DNA from: Pedosphaera sp.
GTDB lineage: Bacteria > Verrucomicrobiota > Verrucomicrobiia > Limisphaerales > SIBH01
Assembly (NCBI GenBank): GCA_009695285.1
Contig: SIBH01000007.1
Coordinates: 1-37,444, forward strand
Direction of reading: 5' to 3'
Length of the DNA: 37,444 nt
A program made the translations under genes and the position numbers. This document shows positions 1-7,963 of the stretch, piece after piece. The notes beneath the pieces are model-generated. The model saw only the letters and a list, made by a program, of their open reading frames with translations. It was not told the origin of the DNA and did not search any database. How positions within the stretch are numbered: the first letter of the stretch is position 1; each line of letters starts with the position of its first letter.

Positions 1-1628
1 CCCTTGAGCAGCCACGACTGGCTCATGTCGAGGTTGAGCGCGCGCAGGCCACGCAGCACCTGCCATGTTCCGTAGATGTAATTCACACCCCAGCGGCCGT
101 ACCAGGAGCCGTCGTCTTCCTGTTCCCCGCGCAGATATTCGAGCGCCTTCTGAATCTGCGGGTTTTTCCGGTCGTAATGTTCATAGCCGAGCAGTTCGAG
201 GATGCGCGCGGTGATGTCGGCACACTCGGGATCGAGCATCGCGTTGTGGTCGGCGAAGGGAACTTTTTCGAGAATGCCCTTGGTGCAGTCCTTGTCGAAG
301 GCCGCCCAGCCGCCGTCCTTGCACTGGAAAGTGAGCATCCACTTCAACCCGCGCTGGAAACATTCGTCGCGTTTCGCGGGGTTGGCCGTCGGAATTTTTC
401 GGAGGGCCAGCAGCACCATCGCGGTGTCGTCCACGTCCGGGTTCCATTTGTTCTCATACTCGAAGACCCAGCCGCTCGGCTCGACGTTGGCCGGGTTCTT
501 GTAGATCCAGTCGCCGGGAAAACGAATTTCCTTTTCCATCAGCCAGTCGGCGCACTTCTGAAGCGCGGGATGTTCGGCGGGGACGCCGGACTCGTGCAGG
601 CAGATGGCGACGATGGCCGTGTCCCAGACGGGTGAAAAGCACGGCTCGATGCGGACGGTGTCGGCGGTTTCGTGTTCGAGCTTCTTCAGCTCCATTTCGG
701 CCCGCACCACCTGCGGGTGATTGTCCGCATAGCCGAGGGCCTTGAGCGCGATGAGCGCGTTGAGCATGGCGGGAAAAATGGCGCACAGACCGTGCGAGCC
801 TTCGAAGCGTTCGAGCATCCATTGCTCGGCCTTCTTGAGCGCGAATTTCCGGAAGGGACGGAGTTTGTTGCGTTCGACAAATTTGTGGAGGCTGTCCAGC
901 CAGAGGAAAAAATTCCGCAGGGTGAAGGGCTGGGGATCGGCGACTGGCACGAGATCGCGCGCGTGGCGACCGTGGGGATAAAGCTCGTCGAGGGTGACGC
1001 CGCTCTTCAGGGGGCGGGTCGGTTGGAAATGGTTGATGATGGAAAGCGGCACGAGCATGGAGCGCGACCAGTTGCTCATGTCGTGGAAGTTCACATGAAA
1101 CCATTTGCCGATGAGGATGACCTCGCTGGGGATGGTCGGGACGTACTCCCACGGGAACAGGCCGATGAGCGCAAGATAGAGCTTGGAGAACGTGTTCATG
1201 CGCGGCACGCCGCCCAGGTTGTTGGCGATCTCGCGGGCGCGCAGCATCCGGGGATCGGTGACGGAGTTCCCGGCCAGTTTGAGCGCGAGGTAGGCCTTGA
1301 TGGTGGCGTTCACCTCGGCGGGACCGCCGTAGTAGATGTTCCAGCCACCGTCCGGCAGTTGCATCGAGAACAGATGATTCACCGCCTTGCGCTCCCAGGC
1401 CCGGTCCACCTTCCCGTTCCAGTGATGGTAGGCGACCATGTCCGAGACCAGCGTGGAATCAACGATCAGTTCGCCGACCCAATAGCCCTCGAGCTTTTGT
1501 TCGCCGAGCAGAAAATCTTGCGACCGCTTGATGACGGCCTCGGCGGCGGAAACTGGGCGGCCGGAAATTGGTTCAGTCGAGGAATCGGCCGGTCTGTCGC
1601 GTTGCGTTTGAGTCACAAAGAAGGGCAT
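1..1628 (-). CDS. shc: squalene-hopene cyclase, C-terminus cut off by window start
   Basis: Manual reverse-strand translation starts MPFFVTQTQRDRPADSSTEP... and is open to base 1. Contains WNIYYGGPAEVN, MSNWSRSMLVPL, the DxDD-type motif NPDVDDTAMVLLAL and QW-like repeats ending EDDGSWYGRWGVNYIYGTW. Missing from the ORF track because its stop lies outside the window. Confidence 0.95.
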   Translation of the reverse strand, partial: MPFFVTQTQRDRPADSSTEPISGRPVSAAEAVIKRSQDFLLGEQKLEGYWVGELIVDSTLVSDMVAYHHWNGKVDRAWERKAVNHLFSMQLPDGGWNIYYGGPAEVNATIKAYLALKLAGNSVTDPRMLRAREIANNLGGVPRMNTFSKLYLALIGLFPWEYVPTIPSEVILIGKWFHVNFHDMSNWSRSMLVPLSIINHFQPTRPLKSGVTLDELYPHGRHARDLVPVADPQPFTLRNFFLWLDSLHKFVERNKLRPFRKFALKKAEQWMLERFEGSHGLCAIFPAMLNALIALKALGYADNHPQVVRAEMELKKLEHETADTVRIEPCFSPVWDTAIVAICLHESGVPAEHPALQKCADWLMEKEIRFPGDWIYKNPANVEPSGWVFEYENKWNPDVDDTAMVLLALRKIPTANPAKRDECFQRGLKWMLTFQCKDGGWAAFDKDCTKGILEKVPFADHNAMLDPECADITARILELLGYEHYDRKNPQIQKALEYLRGEQEDDGSWYGRWGVNYIYGTWQVLRGLRALNLDMSQSWLLK

Positions 1629-1784
1629 GATTTGCGGACTGGCAAAGGGCTGTAAAGCTCTTAAATTGGCGACGCAAAGTTGGAAATCACATGAACGACA
1701 TCACGACTCAGGAAGACATTCGCAAACCGCCCCCTCAAGCGAGCCGTCCGCGCCGGCAGTGACATTGCCATGCGCTCGCGCCCG

Positions 1785-1813
1785 TTGACTCATGCGAGAA
1801 ATTGCGATTTACT
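1785..1813 (+). promoter_or_regulatory. possible sigma70-like promoter (TTGACT - 17 nt - TTTACT) ahead of the TA-like pair
   Basis: TTGACT at 1785-1790 and TTTACT at 1808-1813 with 17-nt spacing, only 6 nt before the ATG at 1820. Confidence 0.25.
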
Positions 1814-1819
1814 AAGAAC

Positions 1820-2062
1820 ATGACAGCGGCCCGGCTCATCGAAGAAATGAAAGTGCTTCCCGTCCGGGAACGCGCCTATGTCGTCGAGGCAACCATCCGC
1901 GAATCGACCACGGCGGAGCGCAAATCCCTGGAGCGGTTCTTGCGCCGTCTGTAACACCCGGGCGTTCCCGAAGCTTTCTGGCAGGGCGTGGAAGACCATG
2001 AGGACGACCGGACGGTGGACATGGAAATGGCGCTGCATGACCGGCCTCCTGGTCGCAAATGA
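1820..2062 (+). pseudogene. antitoxin-like gene with an in-frame TAA at 1952-1954
   Basis: Frame reads MTAARLIEEMKVLPVRERAYVVEATIRESTTAERKSLERFLRRL*HPGVPEAFWQGVEDHEDDRTVDMEMALHDRPPGRK*. The second half continues in the same frame and its stop overlaps the toxin ATG (AATGA). Confidence 0.65.
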
Positions 2063-2328
2063 AATTCCGTGCCCCAGAAACTTTCTGGAAGCATTTCTAC
2101 GATCTGAGTCCGGGCCAGAAGGAATCCGCCCGCGTAGCCTAGAAGATTTTAAAAAATGATCCATTCGATCCACGGCTGCGTACTCACAAAATCCATCACT
2201 TCTCGGCCGCCTTGGGGCGCACGGTCTATGCGGCGGACCTCGAAGCCGATCTGCGTGTGGTCTTCTATCTCGACGGGAAAATGGTTCGCACGGTGGACAT
2301 CGGCACGCACGATCTTTACAAACTCTGA
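2059..2328 (+). pseudogene. RelE/YoeB-like (type II TA) toxin gene with an in-frame TAG at 2140-2142
   Basis: Frame reads MKFRAPETFWKHFYDLSPGQKESARVA*KIFKNDPFDPRLRTHKIHHFSAALGRTVYAADLEADLRVVFYLDGKMVRTVDIGTHDLYKL*. The KIFKNDPFDPRLRTHKI...VDIGTHDLYK pattern resembles RelE-superfamily toxins. Confidence 0.7.
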
Positions 2329-2408
2329 ACCCGCCAGCCCTGTCGCGCCTTCCATCCGCGCCCATTTTCAACTTTCAACTTTCCACGTTCATCGTAACTT
2401 CCTTCCGC

Positions 2409-3218
2409 ATGAATTTGGACTTTGTGAAAATGAACGGAGCCGGGAATGACTTTGTGCTCATCGACAATCGTGCGCAAAAAATTTCCCTGACCACCGCGCA
2501 GGTCGTCCGTCTTTGCGACCGCCAGCGCGGCGTGGGCGCGGATGGCGTGATGCTGCTCGTGCCGTGCGCCAGCGGAAAGGCCGACTGGGCGTGGGAGTTC
2601 TACAACAACGACGGCAGCCGCGCCGAAATGTGCGGCAACGGGGCGCGCTGTTTCGCCCGCTACATTCAGCGCCAGACCGGCGCGGATCGCGACATCACTT
2701 TCGAGACGGTCGCGGGCGTCATCACCGCGCATTTCACCGGCGAGCGTGTGACCGTCGGCCTCACGGCCCCGAAGCATCTGCGCCTCGGCCAGACCGTGCC
2801 GCTGGCGAACGGCCCCGCCACGATTCACTCGCTCAACACCGGCGTGCCGCACGCCGTGCTCTTCGTGCCGGACGCCGACCAGGCGATGGTCGCGCCGCTC
2901 GGACGCGAGATTCGTTTTCATCCGCACTTCGCGCCGAAGGGTACGAACGTGAACTTCGTGCAGGTGCTCGGCACGAATCACATTCGCGTCCGCACCTACG
3001 AACGCGGCGTCGAAGGCGAGACCCTCGCCTGCGGCACCGGCGTCACGGCCTCCGCGCTCATCTCGTCGCGTGTCCATGGATTTTCCTCGCCCGTGAAAGT
3101 GCAGGTGCAGGGCGGCGACACGCTGGAAGTGAGTTTCACGGAAAAGGAGAGCGCGTTCACCGATGTGCGGCTGAACGGCCCGGCGGATTTTTGTTTCGAC
3201 GGGAAGATTGAGTTGTAA
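2409..3218 (+). CDS. dapF: diaminopimelate epimerase
   Basis: MNLDFVKMNGAGNDFVLIDNRA..., NNDGSRAEMCGNGARCFARY and GETLACGTGVTAS active-site motifs. Confidence 0.97.
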   Translation: MNLDFVKMNGAGNDFVLIDNRAQKISLTTAQVVRLCDRQRGVGADGVMLLVPCASGKADWAWEFYNNDGSRAEMCGNGARCFARYIQRQTGADRDITFETVAGVITAHFTGERVTVGLTAPKHLRLGQTVPLANGPATIHSLNTGVPHAVLFVPDADQAMVAPLGREIRFHPHFAPKGTNVNFVQVLGTNHIRVRTYERGVEGETLACGTGVTASALISSRVHGFSSPVKVQVQGGDTLEVSFTEKESAFTDVRLNGPADFCFDGKIEL

Positions 3219-3251
3219 AACCGCCCTATTTACCCAAAATCACCCCATACT

Positions 3252-4145
3252 GTGAACGAACAACACCTGTTTACCGGCACCTACACCGCCATCGTCACGC
3301 CGTTCAAAAACGGTACGCTCGACGAGAGCGCGCTTGAACGCCTTGTCAAAGCCCAGATCAAGGGTGGCGTGGACGGCATCGTCCCCGTCGGCACCACCGG
3401 CGAATCGCCCACGCTCGATTACGAGGAGCACATCCGCGTCATCGAACTGGCCGTCGAATTCGCCCACGGCAAGATCAAGGTGCTCGCCGGCACCGGTGGC
3501 AATTCCACCAGCGAGGCCATTTATCTCACCAAGGCCGCCGAGGAGGCCGGGGCCGACGGCACGCTGCAAGTCGCGCCCTACTACAACAAGCCGTCGCAGG
3601 AAGGTTTGTTCCAGCATTTCCACGCCATCGCCCGCGCCACGAAAATGCCCGTCGTGCTCTACAGCATTCCGGGCCGGTGCGGCATCGAGATCGCCGTGGA
3701 CACGGTGAACCGTCTCGCGCACGACAGCGTGAACATCGTCGGCATCAAGGAAGCCGGCGGCAACGCCGACCGCGTCAGCCAGCTCCGCCAGGTGCTGGGG
3801 CCGAAGTTCACGATTCTCAGCGGTGATGATTCGCTCACGCTGCCGTTCATGGCGGTCGGCGCAGACGGCGTGATCAGCGTGGCTTCGAATGTGATTCCGC
3901 GCGAAGTGGCGCATCTGGTGGACGCCTTCGCCAAGGGCAAAGTCGGCCTGGCGCAGAGAATTCACGCGAAATATTATCCGCTCTTCAAAGACCTGTTCAT
4001 CGAGACCAACCCGGTCCCGGTCAAGGCCGCGCTGGCCATGATGGGAATGGTGGCGGAAGAATACCGCCTGCCCCTCGTCGCGATGAGCGGGAAAAATCGC
4101 GAGACGCTTCGGGCGACGTTGAAGGCGTGCGGGGTTTTGAAATGA
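3252..4145 (+). CDS. dapA: 4-hydroxy-tetrahydrodipicolinate synthase (GTG start)
   Basis: FTGTYTAIVTPFKNGTLDESAL..., GTTGESPTL, APYYNKPSQEGLFQHF, VLYSIPGRCG, GIKEAGGN. Confidence 0.97.
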   Translation: MNEQHLFTGTYTAIVTPFKNGTLDESALERLVKAQIKGGVDGIVPVGTTGESPTLDYEEHIRVIELAVEFAHGKIKVLAGTGGNSTSEAIYLTKAAEEAGADGTLQVAPYYNKPSQEGLFQHFHAIARATKMPVVLYSIPGRCGIEIAVDTVNRLAHDSVNIVGIKEAGGNADRVSQLRQVLGPKFTILSGDDSLTLPFMAVGADGVISVASNVIPREVAHLVDAFAKGKVGLAQRIHAKYYPLFKDLFIETNPVPVKAALAMMGMVAEEYRLPLVAMSGKNRETLRATLKACGVLK

Positions 4146-4200
4146 TTGCGCCGAGCAACAGTCTTGCGCTGTTGTTGGCCTTGGCCTACAATTAAAAACC

Positions 4201-4629
4201 ATGAAAACGTCCCTGAGTTTTGAAGACATTGTCACCGTTGGCCAACCGCGCATCACCGAACTCCAACGGGTGGGAGATTCATTTCCTGACGCTTTTTCCC
4301 CCGGGGCCCTTCTGGCCTTTTCCCGCCAGGTAAAAAACGTCGAAGCCGCCGTGGTTCAAACCTACGCCATTGCGGCGACTGCCGCCAAAAAGGCGGACAC
4401 TCATGACGAAGTTGCGGACATCTGGAAGCTGATGGGGCAACTGTGCGAATCTGCTTTGCAGGCGCTTTCGGGATTGATGAACAAATATCCGGAGTGCGGA
4501 ACTTCACAATTATACGATTTAGTTTTGGACTATAAACTTGCATGTGATGAACGCCAGCGGGGCGCATTGGAGGAAAAGGCATGTCTGACGATGGAATTTC
4601 CGAAGGGATTGTTACCCGATCCGATTTAG
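4201..4629 (+). CDS. hypothetical protein (142 aa) inside the dap cluster
   Basis: Intact co-directional ORF between dapA and dapB; no family recognised. Confidence 0.65.
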   Translation: MKTSLSFEDIVTVGQPRITELQRVGDSFPDAFSPGALLAFSRQVKNVEAAVVQTYAIAATAAKKADTHDEVADIWKLMGQLCESALQALSGLMNKYPECGTSQLYDLVLDYKLACDERQRGALEEKACLTMEFPKGLLPDPI

Positions 4630-4847
4630 CCAAGCTGGCCGAGTTGTTTGATCGTTTTGAATTTGCCTTGGATCCGTTGTCGCGTGAGGCACATGAGGCC
4701 AGATCTCAATTTAACAACATTGTTCGCGATCTGTTTAAGCAGCGGGGCAAGCCGACGCTCCCGGAAAATTCCACCGTGACGCTGCTGCTTTTTGAAACAC
4801 GCATCCGTTGCGCGTGCCGCCACTACTTAAAAAAGAATGCGGTCTGA
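4581..4847 (+). CDS. hypothetical protein (88 aa) overlapping the previous ORF
   Basis: Co-directional ORF with a 49-nt overlap; no family recognised. Confidence 0.55.
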   Translation: MSDDGISEGIVTRSDLAKLAELFDRFEFALDPLSREAHEARSQFNNIVRDLFKQRGKPTLPENSTVTLLLFETRIRCACRHYLKKNAV

Positions 4848-4882
4848 GAGGACTGCTCGCGCACTGGATATCCATTTTTCGT

Positions 4883-5617
4883 ATGACTCGCATCATCATC
4901 ACCGGTTCCAAAGGCCGCATGGGCCAGACGCTGCTCGCCTGCGCCGCGCGCCTTCCCGATCTTCAAGTCACCGGCCAGGTCGATCAAGGCGACGATCTCG
5001 GGGCCATCATCGTCGGGTGCGACGCGGTGATTGATTTCAGCTTCCACAACGTCACGCCCGCCGTCGCCGCCTTGTGCGCGCAACACCGCAAGGCCCTCGT
5101 CATTGGCACCACCGGCCACTCGGCGGAGGAAAAATCGCAAATCGCAAATCGCAAATCGCAAATCCCGATGGTCTGGGCTTCGAACTATTCCACCGGCGTG
5201 AATACGCTCTTCTGGCTCACGCGCAAAGCGGCGGAAATTCTGGGGCCGGGCTTCGATCTGGAAGTCGTCGAGATGCACCATCGCCTCAAGAAAGACGCGC
5301 CGAGCGGCACCGCCACCACACTCCTCGAAATTCTTGCCGACGTCCGCCAGTTCCAGCTCGCCGACGCGCTGCGCCACGGACGCGAAGGCATCGTGGGCGA
5401 GCGCACCAGCGGCGAGATCGGCATCCACGCGATTCGCGGCGGCGATGTGGTCGGCGATCACACCATCATTTTCGCCGCCAACGGCGAGCGGGTGGAACTC
5501 ACCCACAAGGCCAGCAGCCGCGAGACCTTCGCCAACGGCGCGCTCCGCGCCGCGCAGTGGGTGGTGCAGCAGAAGCCGGGGATTTACGACATGCAGGATG
5601 TGCTCGGACTGAAATGA
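4883..5617 (+). CDS. dapB: 4-hydroxy-tetrahydrodipicolinate reductase
   Basis: MTRIIITGSKGRMGQTLL..., VIGTTGHSAEEK, WASNYSTGVN, VEMHHRLKKDAPSGTA, RGGDVVGDHTIIFA. Start trimmed from the ORF-track 4808 to the ATG at 4883. Confidence 0.96.
   Translation: MTRIIITGSKGRMGQTLLACAARLPDLQVTGQVDQGDDLGAIIVGCDAVIDFSFHNVTPAVAALCAQHRKALVIGTTGHSAEEKSQIANRKSQIPMVWASNYSTGVNTLFWLTRKAAEILGPGFDLEVVEMHHRLKKDAPSGTATTLLEILADVRQFQLADALRHGREGIVGERTSGEIGIHAIRGGDVVGDHTIIFAANGERVELTHKASSRETFANGALRAAQWVVQQKPGIYDMQDVLGLK
5132..5166 (+). repeat. 7-nt tandem repeat (AAATCGC)x4 + AAATCCC inside dapB
   Basis: Copies at 5132-5138, 5139-5145, 5146-5152, 5153-5159 and degenerate 5160-5166; encodes K-S-Q-I-A-N-R-K-S-Q-I. Confidence 0.97.
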
Positions 5618-5652
5618 ATTCGGGCCATGCACCTGATTTTCCCCGGCCCATC

Positions 5653-5724
5653 GGACACGCTAAAGCGTGAACTCCAACGCCGCACCAAGGCCGTCTTCGT
5701 TGGAGTTCAACCTTTAGGTTGTCC
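5653..5724. repeat. intergenic inverted repeat, 26-nt arms, each arm also forming a small hairpin
   Basis: Left arm 5653-5678 GGACACGCTAAAGCGTGAACTCCAAC; right arm 5699-5724 reverse complement GGACAACCTAAAGGTTGAACTCCAAC (22/26). Confidence 0.85.
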
Positions 5725-5763
5725 CGGCCTGCGGGGGAAATAAATCAGATGCGTAGCCACAAA

Positions 5764-6264
5764 ATGCTTTCAGAATCTGCCATCATCGCGCTCGGCTCCA
5801 ATCTCGGCGACTCCGCGCAAATCCTCCGCGACGCGATGGCGCGATTGCAGGAGTTCTCGGACCTGCCGCTGAAAAAATCCTCTCTGTGGCAAACCACGCC
5901 GGTCGATTGCCCGCCCGGCTCGCCGATGTTCGTAAACGTCGTGGTCGCACTCACGCCACGCGCGGGTGAGACACCGGAATCGCTGCACGGCAAATTGCAG
6001 GCGCTGGAGAAGGAGTTTGGTCGCCGGCCCAAAAAAGTTTTGCACGAGGCGCGTCCGCTCGATCTGGATTTGATCGCCTTCGGCCCTGAGATCCGCGCCA
6101 CAATGCAGCTCACGCTCCCGCATCCACGCGCGCACGAACGCCGTTTTGTGCTGCAACCGTTAAGCGAGATCGTGCCGGACCTCGTGCTGCCGGGACAAAG
6201 CTGCAGCGTGAGCGAACTGCTGAGCCTGCTTGCGCCGGATGCATCGATCCGCCGCCTCGCTTAG
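5764..6264 (+). CDS. folK: 2-amino-4-hydroxy-6-hydroxymethyldihydropteridine diphosphokinase
   Basis: MLSESAIIALGSNLGDSAQILRDAM..., SSLWQTTPVDCPPGSPMFVNVVV, RPLDLDLIAFG, LPHPRAHERRFVLQPL. Start moved from ORF-track 5719 to the ATG at 5764. Confidence 0.95.
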   Translation: MLSESAIIALGSNLGDSAQILRDAMARLQEFSDLPLKKSSLWQTTPVDCPPGSPMFVNVVVALTPRAGETPESLHGKLQALEKEFGRRPKKVLHEARPLDLDLIAFGPEIRATMQLTLPHPRAHERRFVLQPLSEIVPDLVLPGQSCSVSELLSLLAPDASIRRLA

Positions 6265-6289
6265 CCTGCCTTTCTCACCGCGAAGCGGC

Positions 6290-6404
6290 GTAGCGCAGAT
6301 TTTCAATCTGCTGTATCGCGGATTTCTAATCCGCAGGCGCTCCGCGTGGCCGACGCCCTGCCGAATGCAATTCGGCGATACGGCAGATTGAAAATCTGCG
6401 CTAC
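6290..6404. repeat. REP-like hairpin array with a long inverted repeat
   Basis: Arms 6290-6319 and 6375-6404 match 29/30 as reverse complements. Four 7-bp-stem/3-nt-loop hairpins at 6295-6311, 6318-6334, 6360-6376 and 6383-6399. Confidence 0.9.
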
Positions 6405-6494
6405 GAGCGGGCCACGGGCTCGTGCCTCGCCCAAGCCAGCGGGCACATTGATGAAAAGATTTACGCCGCCGGCGATTTTCGGCATAAACGGCGC

Positions 6495-7922
6495 GTGAAT
6501 TTTCCCCCTGCATCAGAACCGGAAACGAACCACGGCCTGCCGTTGGTGCGGCCGCAAATCGTGCCGCCGCTGGACCCGGCGTTCCGCCCGGCGGCGCTGG
6601 CCAATCGCGCCTTTCTCGCCGCCGTCAGGGCTTCCGGAGCCCCGCAGCCGCTGCGGCTCGCGCTGGAGCAGGCCGATGGTTCCGTGTTTCATCACACCAC
6701 GGAAATTTTCGCGGAAGGGCAGCCCGGGGCGGCAGGTAATTTCACCTACATCGAACGGCTGGTGAAATTTCTCCTGTGGAGCCGGGGCGGCTGGAGAATT
6801 TATCTCGATGGCTCCGCACCGCTCGCGGCGCAGTTGCAAAACTATTTCCGGGAGACGGCCACGGGGAAGTTCGATTCCCACATCATCGGCGAGAAAATTT
6901 ACGACCGGCCCATCGTGGTCAGCAGCACGCGCGAACTGCCGCCGCCGCGTGCCGCCACGCAGCCGCTGGGCCGCCATCTTGACGGCTGCCGCATCGGCTT
7001 CGATCTCGGCGGCAGCGATCGCAAGGTCGCGGCGGTCATCGATGGCCGGGTTGTCTTCAGCGAGGAGACGGTGTGGGACCCGTATTTTCATCCCGACCCG
7101 CAGTATCACTTCGACGGCATCATGGACTCGCTGCAAAAGGCCGCTGCCCACCTCCCGCGCGTTGATGCCATCGGCGGCAGCGCGGCGGGCTGCTACGTGA
7201 ACAACCGCGTGAAAGTCGCCTCGCTCTTTCGCGGGGTCGCGCCCGAGCTGTTTGAACAGCGCGTGAAAAATCTGTTCTTCGAGGTGCAGCGCGCGATGGG
7301 CGGCGTGCCGCTCGAAGTGGTCAATGACGGCGAAGTGACCGCGCTGGCCGGTTCGATGGCGCTCGGACAAAACGCCGTGCTCGGCCTGGCGATGGGCACC
7401 AGCCTGGCGGCCGGCTACGTCACGCGGGACGGCGGCATCACGTCCTGGCTCAACGAACTCGCCTTCACGCCGGTGGATTTCCGCGCCGATGCGCCGCGGG
7501 ACGAGTGGAGCGGCGACGCCGGCGTGGGCGCGCAGTATTTCTCACAGCAGGCCGTCGGCCGGCTGCTCGTGCCGGCGGGCATCGAGGTGGATGCGAAATT
7601 GCCGTTGCCGGAAAAGCTCAAGCTGGTGCAGGCGCTCATGGCGCAGGACGACGAGCGAGCTCGGAAGATTTATCAGACCATCGGCGTCTTCCTCGGCTAC
7701 GCGATCGCACACTACGCGGACTTCTACGATTTCGACCATGTGCTCATTCTTGGGCGCGTGACCAGCGGCCAGGGCGGCGACGTGATCATTGCGGGTGCGA
7801 AGGAAGTGCTGCGCGCCGAGTTCGCGGAACTGGCGAAACGCATCGCGTTTCACGTGCCGGACGAGAAGGACAAGCGGCACGGCCAAGCGGTGGCGGCGGC
7901 GAGCCTGCCCCGAGTGAAATAA
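6495..7922 (+). CDS. ROK-family / ASKHA-fold sugar-kinase-like protein (GTG start)
   Basis: GFDLGGSDRKVAAVIDGRVVF (phosphate-1-like), VNDGEVTALAGSMALG, LGLAMGTSLAAGYV, VLILGRVTSGQGG. Confidence 0.75.
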   Translation: MNFPPASEPETNHGLPLVRPQIVPPLDPAFRPAALANRAFLAAVRASGAPQPLRLALEQADGSVFHHTTEIFAEGQPGAAGNFTYIERLVKFLLWSRGGWRIYLDGSAPLAAQLQNYFRETATGKFDSHIIGEKIYDRPIVVSSTRELPPPRAATQPLGRHLDGCRIGFDLGGSDRKVAAVIDGRVVFSEETVWDPYFHPDPQYHFDGIMDSLQKAAAHLPRVDAIGGSAAGCYVNNRVKVASLFRGVAPELFEQRVKNLFFEVQRAMGGVPLEVVNDGEVTALAGSMALGQNAVLGLAMGTSLAAGYVTRDGGITSWLNELAFTPVDFRADAPRDEWSGDAGVGAQYFSQQAVGRLLVPAGIEVDAKLPLPEKLKLVQALMAQDDERARKIYQTIGVFLGYAIAHYADFYDFDHVLILGRVTSGQGGDVIIAGAKEVLRAEFAELAKRIAFHVPDEKDKRHGQAVAAASLPRVK

Positions 7923-7963
7923 CTTCCTCTTGAAATCCACCCGACATCTCCCAACTTCCGCGC

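Noticed and set aside
672-1655. 327-aa + strand ORF over the squalene-hopene cyclase
   Set aside because: Antisense to a clear SHC reading frame that the track omitted only because it runs off the window.
1691-1762. 23-codon ORF MNDITTQEDIRKPPPQASRPRRQ between SHC and the TA pair
   Set aside because: Too short to support without conservation data.
4156-4173. CAACAG-tcttgcg-CTGTTG hairpin after dapA as a terminator
   Set aside because: Short stem with no T-tract; cannot be supported as a terminator from sequence alone.
6290-6404. Reading the folK-downstream hairpins as a CRISPR array
   Set aside because: Units are palindromic, differ in sequence and lack regular unique spacers; no cas genes in the window.
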